Shown here: in pieces, positions 43,499 through 55,715 of the stretch
How positions within the stretch are numbered: the stretch's first letter is position 1
How the letters are laid out: the number at the start of each line of letters is the position of its first letter
From: Cristatella mucedo
Taxonomy: Eukaryota > Bryozoa > Phylactolaemata > Cristatellidae
Reading direction: 5' to 3'
Length of the DNA stretch: 64,000 nucleotides
Assembly (NCBI GenBank): GCA_009760855.2
Contig: WPIO01000303.1
Location: forward strand, 17,501-81,500
Notes under the pieces: model-generated
Database searches by the model: none
The model's input: only the letters and a program-made list of their open reading frames with translations
What the model was told of the DNA's origin: nothing
Translations under genes and position numbers: made by a program

Positions 43499-44644
43499 AT
43501 AACAATAAGCTCAGCCAGCAGTGTGATACGGAAGCTAAGCTGTTGACGATAGATCAGCCGAGCTGCTGGTTTTGCACCCGTTGCAGACGACTTAAGGTGC
43601 TGGCCGGGAATCCTAGATACAAGATATTGCAACAATCTAGCCACCTAGTTACAAGTGCATGAACAAGTTTGGCTGTCGTACTGTAGTATAGGCAGGCCCT
43701 GATTTTTTCGATGTTCAGAAGCTGATAGTATGACGACTCAACAAGCAAAATGCTTACACACTAACAAGTCATTGTATAATTTCACACCCAAACCATGGGC
43801 AGATGTCAGTGGCGTGATGCTAGATGAACCATTATTAAGGGTCCGGTCTGGGAACTTGAGGGTTTGACATTATGCTTGCAAATAACTATAAGGCTGGTCT
43901 TCTCATCGTTATTGTTTCAGGAAGTGAGTAGCCAGCCAATAGCTAATGTAGCAGATGCAGGCTGCAAGGGACTTAAGTGAGTGGGGGCTGAGAGAGGCTT
44001 GGACGGTTCGAAGGACAGTCAGAGTTACGTGTCATCGGCTTTGAAATAAAAGCCAAGTTTGCATTTGGCAATGAGTCGGCCAGTGGAAGAGTATGGATAG
44101 TAAAAGATGGGGACTAAGACCGAACATAACGGTACCCCATACTTCAAGGACTCCCTAGATGACCGGCAGCCATTACGATCTATGTTTGGAGAGGTAGGAC
44201 CTAATCCAATTTAGAACTGCACCAGAGAGACTAAGGCAAGACAAGAGGTGCTTACGTTGCCAAGTCTTTGCAGACCACGTCGTGACCCTGGCGGCTCCCC
44301 ACGACCCAGCCGCCGCCGTGAAAGTAGATGCAGATACACGGGTTAGGCTTGACTGCTGTAGCGCTAGGGCGGTATACCCAGCAGGGCACAGGCTTCGAGC
44401 CACTGCTGTCGTCGGTGGCTTGCAAACGCAGCGTCGGTGGCACGAGGATTTCCTCTCGCGTGCCCTCAAACAGCGTGCTGCCTCCGTAGTTGGTGCTAAC
44501 TAAATTTGACGTCTCCCGAGCAGCTGATGGCAGTAGGGTGTTGTAATCAACAGGCGGAAGTGCACTGGAAACTTTCAGGTAGCTCTCTGACTCCGGGTGC
44601 AGGACGAGCCGGCTGCTCGACTGCTGCTGCTGTGGCTGGCTCAT
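37048..44644 (-). CDS. Hormone-sensitive-lipase-family esterase (six coding exons, 339 residues)
   Basis: A serine hydrolase of the Abhydrolase_3/family IV group, which cleaves short- to medium-chain esters or acylglycerols. Exons in transcript order: 44644-44256, 43170-42948, 42712-42594, 39697-39561, 38247-38161, 37112-37048. They sum to 1020 nt with matching phases. Residues: HGGGW oxyanion hole 109-113, GDSAGG nucleophile Ser184, DPLRDEG Asp282, HGF His312; the triad is complete. The length fits the 300-340 residues of bacterial-type members. The N-terminus is Gln/Ser-rich with no signal or membrane segment, unlike AADAC or NCEH1, so a cytosolic enzyme is inferred. The exon at 42712-42594 is the weakest part. 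The start is the first ATG in frame; a possible acceptor at 44687-44688 suggests an upstream noncoding exon. The true substrate is unknown. Confidence 0.88.
38161..38247 (-). CDS. Esterase exon 5 (catalytic His)
   Basis: It encodes AYAKKLEVDGVSVELLKMDG and IIHGF with the catalytic histidine. The acceptor CCGTAG ends at 38248; the donor GTTAGA begins at 38160. Confidence 0.92.
38789..38857. repeat. GT microsatellite
   Basis: A TG run in esterase intron 4. Its left flank matches that of the run at 54632. Confidence 0.95.
39561..39697 (-). CDS. Esterase exon 4 (catalytic Asp)
   Basis: It encodes EPRDPTVSPLLHESFANLPP and FVLIAMCDPLRDEGL, the conserved region carrying the catalytic aspartate. 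The 5' edge has two acceptors three bases apart (CAGGAG), so one residue may vary. Donor GTGAGT at 39560. Confidence 0.9.
39990..40230 (+). mobile_element. LINE 3' scrap in esterase intron 3
   Basis: It reads LKMHLFRSAFPSALLNLYFF, like the end of L2-type RT proteins (KTHLFRTAF). Low complexity beyond that. Confidence 0.4.
41075..41195 (+). mobile_element. tRNA-derived SINE (type 1), in esterase intron 3
   Basis: It carries GACCAAGGTCGTAGGCTCCC and a tail ATTCTCTAAGGGTGCTATGC. Confidence 0.55.
42594..42712 (-). CDS. Esterase exon 3 (tentative)
   Basis: Chosen because its phase fits both neighbours and it reads LLPVLLQEPERQYLTKSR and ends RHVVRW, where relatives have a YP.....YLT....WY-type region. 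Similarity is weak. The acceptor is unusual (CGAG before 42712), lying just after the long CT tract; a CAG acceptor nearby gives another frame. The donor is GTACCT at 42593. Confidence 0.45.
42730..42916. repeat. GA microsatellite filling esterase intron 2
   Basis: A GA-rich tract on the plus strand, so CT on the sense strand of the esterase. Confidence 0.95.
42948..43170 (-). CDS. Esterase exon 2 (nucleophile elbow)
   Basis: It encodes VVNVEYSLAPESKCPACYED and VAGDSAGGNIAAS, the catalytic serine motif. The acceptor CTGCAG ends at 43171; the donor GTGTGA begins at 42947. Confidence 0.95.
43550..44200 (-). mobile_element. Degenerate L2-like LINE, sense to the esterase, in its intron 1
   Basis: Minus-strand scraps read KIRACLYYSTTAKLVHALVT near 43650 and RT palm remnants near 44000-44170. 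Heavily mutated. Confidence 0.65.
44256..44644 (-). CDS. Esterase exon 1 (N-terminal cap and HGGGW)
   Basis: Residues 1-130. It opens with MSQPQQQQ, then a cap region (LHPESESYLKVSSALPPVDY) and the oxyanion motif CICIYFHGGGWVVGSRQGHD. Donor GTAAGC lies at 44255-44254; the exon ends two bases into a codon. Confidence 0.9.
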
Positions 44645-44699
44645 CGTTTGATCTCGAGGGCGGAGCGGCACGCACTGCTGCTGACCCTACAAAGATGAA

Positions 44700-45676
44700 G
44701 AGGACGTGAGGCCGAGCCAGCACGAAGCTAGCATCGCTTTATGCGCAGTAGCCTGTGCAGCTATTCCCTGAGGCATGGTACGGTGCCACCGAACGCACAC
44801 CCAGGAAGGTGGTGACATTGCATAAAAATGCTTGGATTTGCATTCAGATTTTTTTCAAGAGCATTTCTTCCGGACGTCCCATCCCAATAATCGCCTGCCT
44901 TGATTGATGCAGTCACGACGAAATAACATCGGCCTGGAGACTAGTAAAGCGTGCCGACCGGGCATTGCGTCACGTCGCCGTCATAGCGGCCGAACTGGGC
45001 CTATTTTTAGAGGATCCCGCTTCAATTTGGAGCCTTGCTGGTGCAGAGCAGGCCGGCAACGCCGCCACGCAATGGTCTAGCTGGCCAACTGCCGGCAAGC
45101 CGCTTTGCCCACAACCTCCACCGACGACGTGTCAATCATGTCGCCCCACATCCAGGATAGTGCATCTTTTGTGTTGTCTTTACCCCACCTTCGCCAGACA
45201 CACTATAGCAGAAGAAGGAGCAGAACTCTAGAAGCAGAACTGCTCTTCAATAAAGGCTCACGTTAATGCCAGACACGCCAGCTATCTCCATAATGGTGGG
45301 AGCAGGGTAGTTCCTGATACTCAAAGAAGCCGTCTAAGTGCACGCATATCAGTTGGCAGAATAAGCTGCCAGTGGCTAGAATTTTTATCAAGGCACAATT
45401 ACTCAGCATGAGCATAACACTATGCTTGATGCTCGCACATACCAGCTCAGCAAGTGAATGCTACAAGGAGCTGAAGCAACTCAAAAGAAGCAACAAATTG
45501 TGGCTAAAAACAGGCAAGCGCCAATAACAGCCATCTTCTTCTTAGCAACACTACATACAAAGAATTTACTTGAGGCACAAAAAATTGGTTAATCCTATTC
45601 TGGTTGCAAAAGTGTGTGCCCACGAGCGGGTGCACGCAGGCAGCCATTTATGCACGCAGGCAGCCATTTATGCGCA

Positions 45677-45732
<56 letters not shown>

Positions 45733-46690
45733 AACACACACACAAACACTTATTTCATGATCCTATGCCTTTACGATCCTGTCAGCGGTTTAGGCTCGGC
45801 CTATAGTATAAATAGACGAGCGTGTGTGAATGAGTTCGAGGCAATGACTATACCGACTTACTAGAGCATGCCATTATGTCCAAAATACTTTTAAAAAAGA
45901 GGTACACATGCAGCATATGCACGTCTTCCCTGAGCAACATCTGACTGAGCTTGAGTGAGGCAACAAGCATTTCTGGCCTCACTAAAGTAGGCTAAGGCAA
46001 CACAAATAGCAGCTCTTTTCATATTTTAATGACCGACTTGAACTGTAGCCTCTGATCTTTATTGAGGCTGTCAAGTCAAAGGAACTCAGATGCAGTCAGA
46101 TACACCAGTGACCTCGCCCAAGCGTTTAAAATTACAAGAGAAGTAAGCTTCGCCTGGTAGTTCATGGAAGGGTCTCCGAATGGCAAGTGCTAGAAAAAGC
46201 CAACGACAGATCAATTCGGAAGAAATGTAGGGTCAAAAAAGTCCGTGAAACCAGTGAGCACCTGCAAAGCAGCGACAGTTTGAGCCGCCACCGGTACCCG
46301 TGTCAACTCCCGAATGCTGGAGTGCTATGGAAATTTTCGGTAACCGGATAGATAGCAAGGTGAATGAATAACAGCCAGACCACCAGAGCATCCAGCATAC
46401 AACTTATCTCTGGAATCTATCTCCCGAAGTGGACAGTCAATCTGGGATTCCACGGGAACGCGTACTTTCCCACTACCAACACCAAATATTTTCTCGCTAG
46501 GCATGCATCGGCGTGAGAACTTTTCTTGTCGCTGTTGGTACCAAAACCAGCTTTAAGACGAGCTACCGCCACCTAAGCATTTCCATTCAAAAGAATTATC
46601 ATCAGATCACAATTTCTACTCACCACAATATTCCACAGAAATCACATTAAAGGCTCATTTATTCGAGATAATTACTGTAAGGCTTAGTTC
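44700..46690. other. Upstream of the esterase, probable promoter side, no gene recognised
   Basis: It contains the CA repeat at 45.7 kb and no convincing exon. An esterase 5' untranslated exon may lie here but cannot be placed. Confidence 0.4.
45678..45729. repeat. CA microsatellite
   Basis: A CA run in intergenic DNA, preceded by a short duplicated phrase (GCACGCAGGCAGCCATTTAT, twice). Confidence 0.95.
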
Positions 46691-47070
46691 AAAGCGCCAC
46701 TGGACCAGTGCGCGAACCATGCGCATTATTTCAGCGTTTCCCATACAAGGTGTCCCTATACGCACGCGACGATCCCGTACAAAGCGAAGCAGTCCAATCA
46801 GCGCAAAAAAAAGATTTGGAGGCGGGCAACAGGTACTTGTCGCAGGGACTACCTGGCTTGAGTTCAATATTCGCGCGGGCAGGCCGAAAAGTGCAGGTCG
46901 AATCACGCCCGCCGTTAGAGTGCTTGGTTGCTACACTGCTGCAGCTTGGCGTAAAGAAACCACCCCTTTTCGGCCGGAAGAGTCAAGGGCAGAATACCGG
47001 AAGTCTTCGTGTAAATCCGGACCCAATGCAAAGGTAACACCGTCAAGGATGCTGGGCTTAGCTGACTATC
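46690..47070 (-). mobile_element. LINE 3' region, antisense (segment B copy 1)
   Basis: It matches the minus-strand RT-downstream part found again at 57040-57560. Confidence 0.55.
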
Positions 47071-47755
47071 AAGTTATTGATAGAAGCTCTCTCTCTCTCT
47101 CTCCTCACCGCCCCCAGGCGAATTCTGTTTCTTAAAGCTTAACTTGAATAGAGGCTGGCATGTCACCAGTAGCCCCGCCCTAATGATGCGGAGGAGGCCC
47201 CACCGCGAAATGGCAGCGCTTGATAGAATGCATGCCTGCCAAGAATAATAAGAATGATCGAATTTTACCATATGCGGAGAGTTTCGCGCTATTCACGCGA
47301 TAAATACTAGGTGGTTTAGGCCAGTTTAAATGGAGCTGTTGGCTTTTATTTGTCACGCTATAAATTGCTAAGTGCAAATCACGCCACAAAGGCAAGTATA
47401 AGTACGACTTGGGAGAGCCTGGAGCTGCCGAAAGTGTTCGAGAGGCCACCCACCGATAGAAATGAGAAAGCTGAGCAGCTGGCTAAGCGGAGTTGAGGTT
47501 CAGGACGTAGCTCTTCTGCCTCTAGAAATCCATACTAGTTTAGCCCCGCTAGATAATCAACGAATGTCAAGAAACACTCATTTACCCGGTGGCGTAGCAA
47601 AGGGTGGGCCGGGGAACCGATGTCCGCGGGCGCCTAGGTCAAGGGGCACCAAAAGCAAAATGGATTGGACATGTTTTTCAAAATCTTGTTCACCCTTGAA
47701 TATCAATCTTGACTTCAAGGGAGACCTTGTTTTAATGGACCTATTATTTCTCTAT

Positions 47756-48090
47756 TATCTCTGTCTCTCTAACTGTCTTTCTGTCTGTCTCTCTGTCTTT
47801 GTCTCTGTCTCTCTCTCCCCCTCTTTATCTCCCACTCTTTCCCTCCCTCTCCCTCCCTCTCCCCTCTCTCGCCCTCTCTCTCTCCCTCTCCCCCTCTCTC
47901 TCACTCTCTCTCTCCCTCCCTCTCTCTCGGTCTCTCTGTCTCTCTGTGTCTCTCTGTGTCTCTCTGTCTCACCCCCTTTCTCTCCCCCTCTGTTTCTCCC
48001 CCTCACTCTCTCCCCCTCTCCCCCTCTCTCTCTCTCTCTCTCGCTTCTCTCTCTCTCTCTCTCTCTCTCTCCGCTCTCTCTCTCCCTTTC
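47756..48090. repeat. CT-rich microsatellite
   Basis: About 330 bases of CT with C-rich interruptions, absent from the matching segment at 58.2 kb. Confidence 0.95.
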
Positions 48091-48109
48091 CTCTTCTCTA
48101 CTGGCGCTC

Positions 48110-48800
48110 CGGAGCATGCTTGTGTACCCAGGCTAGGTTCGGTCGGCTGGGACCGGACGGCTGTAATGCATATAAGGGTCACCGGCTCGGCCGGGGTCGG
48201 ACCTACGGCATGGCCGGATATGCGGTGACGTGAGGTCACCGGGACTCTTGGGTAGGATAAGTCGGTCGAGTAAGTCGTCGTGTTGGAGGCTCCCGGTCTT
48301 GTCGAGTTATGCACCTGGATTCATGCAGGCGCGCTCCGGCGATGCGCCCACGCACGCAAGGCAACGAGTGCCCAAGGCCCGGGCTGAGCTGGATAGTACG
48401 CTCGTTGTTGCGATTTGTATATTCCGCGTTCCCCGTGTATCCTGTTCGTGACCCCCCCCCGTGTGTCGGCGTCTTTCGACGGAAGCTCTCGACTGTGGTA
48501 GACGTCGACTCCGACTAGCCACGCAGTTACTCAGCCAGCCGGATCTTTTACAGCGTACGCTCATACTGTTGGATTCGGAGTCGGTACAACGGCAGGACTG
48601 TGGAAGCCGACTGACCATCTAACACGTTTGTTCGCGCTTGCTTCGTCGTCTTGCGCCTTTATAGTGTACTTTGTTTAGGACCCTCCTTGTAGACTTGTTT
48701 AGTTCCTCTGTTGTTGTTGGCGCATGCGTTATTATAAAGAGGTTTAACCTGACGGCCGCTCGTCTTACCCTAGCTCAGCGGCATGGCGAGTGGCAGCGTG
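48110..48800 (+). mobile_element. Possible solo LTR with primer-site remnant
   Basis: A GC-rich block found only in segment B copy 1, where the other copy has no counterpart. It has a TATA-like CTTTATAGTG, an ATTATAAAGAGG, and ends near CTAGCTCA followed by GAGTGGCAGCGTGGCCGG, which resembles the primer-site region of Gypsy-type elements. No gag or pol. Confidence 0.3.
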
Positions 48801-48889
48801 GCCGGAGTAAGGCTGGATTTGGCGGGAATTAGCCTCTGACCTCCTGGAACTCGGCTACAATTCTTTTTGCGCCACCGTGTAGACAACGT

Positions 48890-51260
48890 CATCAGTTCCA
48901 CTCTTCCCAAGCCTTTTTTGTCAAGCTCCCCAAAAACTCAACTATTTCCTCCGGAGACGAAGTAAACGGTGCGAAGATGCATGTAACTCCAGACCGGCCT
49001 CCGTGGACTGCACTGTCACCACAGCTGCCGTATACTTTGGACATTTTTGGTCACCCCAATCCATTTTCAGAAGAAATCGTAGGAAAAAACCAAGTGGTAT
49101 CCAGCACAGAAAACGAAAACTTGAGAACAAGAAAGAAGCAAGCAAGTCCAGCAAGGTACGAGGTTTTTTGAAGAACGCAAAGCTGAACAGCGGATAAGAC
49201 GCCGAAAACACCGGAAAGAAATGACAATCACATAGGGAATAAGGAAGAATAGTTTCACGAGGACGAGAGCAAGCACGACGGAGACAACGACAAGAACAGG
49301 CAACAGGAGGAAAAGAGTGAAGGCAGAAAGCATGACAACACTGGAGAAACAAGCACTCTGCACACTTGAAAGCTTTATAAATAAAAAAGAGGCTCTACTC
49401 TATGAATAGAAAGACACCATTTGGACCGTGAGGGTGCAAGCACTCCCATAAAAGAAGAAGATACGGAATCTTCAGCAATTTCCTAACCGCTGACCCTGAA
49501 TGATATTCGCTACCTGAAGTGCGACTAAACCTACGTTTAGTCGTGATTACGCAGCAACTTTGAACAAAACTAGTACAACCAGGATCAAGCCTGTTTCAGA
49601 ACGAATAAAGTCCATTTGCTGGAAAAGGTGGTCGAGCCGTGATCACAGCCTGGTTCAAAAGGCAATATACTAATGGGCATGAAGTTAACCGAACATGACT
49701 GGTCTACTCTCGCTCCAAACAGTCGGAATATTGCTCCTGTTGCTTCATCCCTATGTCCAACCGTAATTCCCGATCGTCATTTGAATTGGAAAATGAGTTT
49801 AGCCAGTTTAGGAAGCCTGAAAAACTAATTTTCCATGAAAACAGCTCTTCTCATCTTCAAGCCTCCACCATATTAAAAGAAACAGAGAGGAAACTTCTCA
49901 GAGGAAGTGGAATAGACACTGCCGTCGAGGCACACATCTTATACAAAAACGATGGCCAGAAGAAATAATGAGAGTTCTTAGCTGCATAAAGTTTTCGGAC
50001 TCTCAAAACCTGGTATTGCTTGGTAACTAAGAAAGTCTTGGCATGGCTAGTTAGAAAAACGTTGGAGACTTCTTGGAAATTCTCCATATTCTAGCTTGGT
50101 ACAATCTTCTTCCGCAATTACTCACGGATCATGCCAGAAAGAATCCAACGTCAGTCTCTCATGTGACTCCCCAAACTCAAACGAGTTCCCTAGTATACTT
50201 GCATTAACCGTCAGAGACAAGCCACTCTGTGACATACGGCGAACATGTGATATATAATTCTGCTTGACTCAACTTCTTTTTGGGACGACGCGATCGTATA
50301 TCTGAGGTTATTAACTATGTCGATGTTGATTTTTCCAACAAAACTGTCATAATCCAATAGTCTTTCCTGGGCTTTTTTCACATCTACGGCAAAGATACTT
50401 CAGCAGTTGGGGGTCTCATCTTGGACAAACTTGAGTACGACAAAATGTCCTTGCAATATAGCAGGTCGCAGTGCTATGACAACGCAGCACTTATGTCTGG
50501 CCACTTGTCAGGTGTCCAAAAGAGAATCCTGTCCAGAAATGAGAAGGCAAATTTGGTAATTGTGATAACTATAGGTTGAATTTGACAGGAGTTCATGCTG
50601 CAAGTCAAGATTCCGTTGTCATTACCTTTTTTGGAACAATAGCGAGCACCTACTTATTCTTTCAAGATCAACTCTGTCGTGAGAAGAACTGAAGAAAGTC
50701 TTAGCCATCGCCACAAAAGCGGCTCTCCGATAAGATGGAGTGAGGGAGTGGAGGCTATGAAGGCTATCAATGATGGACTGTAAAGCATTATAGGTCTTTT
50801 GGAGAAACTGTCTGAGGACACAAGCGGAGCACTTGAGACGAGAAGAAGCAAAGCTGGCAGTCTCTTTATCTTAAACTTTCGCATTTTGGCTCTGTTGCCA
50901 GTTGATGCAGCATGTTAAGGAAGATTGACCGCCTTCAGAAAAACCCGCCGAGTCCAAAAATGACCTTCAAAGACGCTCCCTGTGAGCTCCACTCTCTTGA
51001 GTCGTTAATAGTTCGAGAAGACCTGTGAAAAAAATTACTAATAGATGCCAAAAGGAGATGGGAATTGTGGGGAGTTGCGCTTGAACAAAGAACTCACCGA
51101 AGGACACAGATGCATTGAGAACTCTCTCAAAACAACGGTCTGATGGCTGCGGGAGAGATTTCAAGAATAATGAAGAAGAGCTTAGACTATCTCCGACAAG
51201 TTATTACAACTAGGTTTTCCCGGCTCACATATCTTGATGTCAAATTTGCTCGCTGAGAAC
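48890..51260 (+). mobile_element. Decayed hAT transposon (DUF4371/ZMYM1-like), copy 1
   Basis: Broken frames resemble the zinc-finger start (HENSSSHLQASTILKETERK near 49830) and middle of the DUF4371-type hAT proteins. Many stops are present. The C-terminal dimerization region is missing; the match stops near 51260, where the dispersed repeat begins. Confidence 0.7.
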
Positions 51261-51790
51261 GAGGTGAGTTAGAAATGCGTGACGTATGTTCGTTCTATGA
51301 ACTTTTTCAGTTGCCCCTGTTGACGAAAAAGCGATTTTTCGCCAGATGCGTCACAAACTAGGCAGTGCGAAACTCGCCGAGAGAGCTCGACTCTGACTCT
51401 CTGAGCCGTAGTCAAACGGTGCGACCGCCGACGGCCTAAATTTGGTCTCAGTCACCGATCGCTGGGATTTGTGGCATCTGTTTTCTTTTTAATTCGCCTG
51501 CACGCCGGCGCCCATAACGTTGCTAGCGAGAGCTCTACTTGTCTAAGTAGTGCATGCCACCGTATACATGGACTCGGCGGGGTTCATTTTGCATTTTCCT
51601 TCTGTTTGCACGCCAAAGGGTAGACTTTGATCGCTCAGTTAGTACTGCTTCGTCAGGCACCACCTAACTCACCGGCCGTATTCTTCGTCTTATAAATAGC
51701 GACTCCGAACAAAAATGAAGCAGGAAGTCGTTATAGTATTGCCCCTGGGCTATGTCTCGTACACGTGCTAACCTTACTTCGCTCCACTCA
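51230..51790. repeat. Dispersed repeat R, in segment B copy 1
   Basis: A longer copy that also includes the part before GTGAGCTC seen at 62545-62780. Confidence 0.7.
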
Positions 51791-52193
51791 TTATTAAACG
51801 TTTAGCCTCTTGATAACTCACTCCTAGCTCCGTGCCTGAATGGGGGAGGGGGAGGCTGCCGTTTGGCTTTACACGGTTGTCCATGCCGGGTAAGTGTCAG
51901 GTTTTGGTCCCTCCACGTTATCGAAATCCTGGACTGTGCATGAGAGTTGGTGAGGGATCTGCAGCCCAAGTGCCACGCCAGGTGCATATATAGAAGGGCT
52001 CTGCTGCCAGTGCTTCTTTATCATTTGGTATTTGAATACCCGAGACCATATATTGTGAAGCAATTCGCTTATCGTTAATGCAGCAATAAAGAAGCATTAC
52101 GAGGTGACACGAGCACGGCGAACAAAGGTGGCTTTGTATCACGGACGGTTCCGTCTGGCTGCTCCCATCCTCTCTGAGCGACCGCAGAAACGA

Positions 52194-52258
52194 TCAAAAC
52201 TTGCTCACAAACTTGCCGATGGACTCCACGGCTGCCCGATAGGTCGCACGGAATAATC
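52194..52258 (-). pseudogene. Second copy of esterase exon 6
   Basis: It has the same 65 bases, acceptor and TGA as 37048-37112, and reads LFRATYRAAVESIGKFVSKF. Two residue changes, no frame damage. It pairs in phase with the exon copy at 53479-53565. Confidence 0.8.
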
Positions 52259-53478
52259 CTGAAAGGAGGGTGCATGCAAGCAGCATTGAGGCTCGAGGAA
52301 CGGCAAGAAACGAGCTGAACGAGCTCAAAAGTGTGGAGCTCCTTCTCCCAAAATTCCGCCCAGGATGTTGAAAGAACTTCAGCTCAGTGCCAAGGCATTC
52401 TCATATACTTGGAGCTCTATTTTGCAGCTTTTGATGGCAGCAAACTCGCTTTGACCAAACGGCACCGTAGCCTCACTATGCCGACTCTCCTATTTCGAAA
52501 TGGCCTTTGCTAGGTGACCACAGTGGCTCCGCTGTCAAGTCTCACAGCTGTCAGCTACATAGCACTGCAAAACCTCGGCATGCGGACAAAGGTACAGCAC
52601 TCAAGCTAGCCCATGCATTAGTTGCATCCCATCCCAACTGCAGTAGATTTCTCTTGGCAGGAGGTAAATGTCTCATCATTAGCTTGCTTTTACACACTTC
52701 GTCCTTTATGTGCTTATGCATACTGCATTTGTACTGCGATCGTTACTAATCAGTCGATACCGTACAATTTATGCAAATTGTCTAGAAAAAGATGTAGCAT
52801 TCTCAGGATCCTATAAGCATGGATTTTATTATTATCATCATTATCTATGGAACACAACTGCAGGCGCATGAGATCGGCAGCATCTGGTCTTCACATTGCG
52901 GCAGCACCAAACAAGTTCGGGACCAGGCTCACAACATCAAACAGCTGAGATTTGGCAGCCAACCGGAAAAAAGGCAAACTCGACAGCTCCACCTTGGCCG
53001 ACTCTCCGGGAAGTCGAGCTTGAAGCTACGTGTGGTCGAAGTGGTCTTTGCACAGAAGATAGAGTCACACCAGTGGTCAAGGGCAGGCCCATTGGGCGAT
53101 CAGCATGGCCACAGCAGAGCCAGACCAACTGTCAGACTATGACAGGCTGCCTGGCTATGGAAAGCATATCGATAAGCAGTCCTCTGAACTCAGCCACTAT
53201 GGTCCACACGCTCGGGCATATAATAGGGAAAGTCAAGTAGGGAAAATCTAGCAAGGAAAATGTCGTGTGTGCATGAAGGGAGGTTCACGGCCTCGGACGG
53301 CAGACACGTGGTTGTGTAAACTTGGACATGCAACGATTAAGTGACCACTTGACAAGAGTCAACACACTGCTGCTTCAGGCCGAAGGTTGGTAGCAGGGTA
53401 CCGGAGGGCTTGCAGAGGCCGGTGCTGCAAGTGTTCACTGTACTCACGATGGAATGATCTCTCGCCGACTGCTCTCAC

Positions 53479-53565
53479 CTGAGCGATGAATGAATCCGTG
53501 AATGATGCCGTCCATTTTGAGCAGCTCTACGGAGACGCCGTCGCGTTCCAACTTCTTAGCATAGG
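53479..53565 (-). pseudogene. Second copy of esterase exon 5
   Basis: It has the same 87-base length, the same acceptor and a better donor (GTGAGA) than the exon at 38161-38247. It reads AYAKKLERDGVSVELLKMDG then IIHGFIHRS; the catalytic His is kept. Changes from the first copy are few and partly synonymous. No matching exons 1-4 are found upstream on this strand within the window, so it is either an orphan or the 3' end of a paralog whose 5' part lies beyond 64 kb. Confidence 0.8.
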
Positions 53566-54169
53566 CTACGGCAGAGATGAGACAGCATGGCCATGACTTG
53601 GCACTTCAATCGGCCCATTGTGCTCACATCGGCTGATTGACAAACACCAGCCCTCAGCCAAATTAATCACGTGCACGGCAGCATAGCTGCTGCCATCCAG
53701 AGCATGGGCCATGAAGAACTGGTCCTGAACGAAGGTGGATGGTGTTCGTGTGTGCTTGACTTCTCTATGGCAGGTCAACTCTTGTGGCAAAGATTTCGAG
53801 CTGACAGCTGCTGTCTCGACCAGCAGCAACAATAACCTTTAACCTTCAAACTCTTCAGTCCCCTTTTTAACTGCCGAGAGGCTCACTACTAAAGAGCTTT
53901 AGCACGGCATAGGCAATGGCTGGCTGCGACAGAACATAAAGATGCTGATGAGGCAGCATCTATTATGTATCGTTCAGTGTAACAGCACCAAGCCAGACAC
54001 AAGGCACCGGCTCGGCTGAGCTTCCCATGAAAATGCATATCGCTTAATGCACGATCCCTCAACATTGGTATGTGCGTCAGTGACTTCTCTGCCCAGCATA
54101 ACATCACCTTTTGGGGGAGGGGGAGGTTCACTGGATGCTTGATACACAGCCAGGCCAGTTTCTTGCATT

Positions 54170-54310
54170 TGACTGTTTCCGAAGGAGGTCCTGAAGTCGT
54201 GTCTCGAATCCTGAAGTGGGCGATCTTTTATTGCCAATGCAAGTGGTGGTGATAGCCCTAAAGGCTCGTCTGCCGTTAAACAAAAGAAGCTGTTAAATCA
54301 GCTAGTATTT
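54170..54310 (+). mobile_element. SINE type 2, partial, within segment A copy 2
   Basis: It shares CAAGTGGTGGTGATA and the GTTAAATCAGCT end with the 18-kb copy. It lies in the block absent from segment A copy 1. Confidence 0.55.
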
Positions 54311-54626
54311 TTGTGAGCTCGCTGCTTTAGTAAAGTGAGGGCAGAAGTATGACGACCGCTCTTGTTCTGGCCGACCTCGAAATGCCTGCAGTGTGGTACT
54401 GTAAGAACGAAGGACAAGCTGAGAAATGAGTGGTGCTATATCCTGACTGCCATTTTACTTATGCACACGTGCCACACAAAAAGTCTCTGTCCCAAGACTG
54501 TGGTCTCTGCCTGCCTGTCATTCTTTTGCTCACTGTCTCTCTCCACGTCTCTTGCACTCTCTATACACACACGAAAAAACGTGCATCCCTGTGGGCAAGC
54601 AGTCATGCATAAACTGTACATGTATA

Positions 54627-54631
<5 letters not shown>

Positions 54632-54664
<33 letters not shown>

Positions 54665-54678
54665 TGTGTGTGTGTGTA
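54632..54678. repeat. GT microsatellite
   Basis: A TG run whose left flank matches 38.6-38.8 kb and whose right flank matches 14.8-14.95 kb. Confidence 0.95.
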
Positions 54679-54839
54679 CGAACGCTCGCTGCCTGTGGGA
54701 CTCCCTTTGCTGAGTCATAGTAGAAGTAGTCATAGTATGGTCACGGAAGATCAAGCTTTACTATCTTGCTGCATGACGGTAGAAGGCCATCATGCCGGTG
54801 AATCACGGACTGTCTCCCTTTGATTAGTATATATATATG

Positions 54840-55715
<876 letters not shown>

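Larger units (their letters stand above)
46690..51790. repeat. Duplicated segment B, copy 1
   Basis: It matches 57230-63240 in order: antisense LINE scrap, an unknown stretch (47460-47740 versus 57960-58220), a decayed hAT element, then a dispersed repeat (51230-51790). A CT tract and an LTR-like block (47756-48840) are specific to this copy. Confidence 0.75.
51797..54630. repeat. Duplicated segment A, copy 2
   Basis: The counterpart of 36640-38800. It holds an extra block at about 53690-54345 that copy 1 lacks, ending in a SINE-like tail. Confidence 0.85.

Noticed and set aside
47462-48136. Plus-strand open frame of 224 codons rich in Ser, Leu and Pro
   Set aside because: Most of it is CT microsatellite translation.
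53566-53832. Minus-strand frame of 88 codons just upstream of the esterase exon copy
   Set aside because: It reads into the acceptor but shows no esterase motif, and the counterpart region at 38.3 kb does not keep it open.
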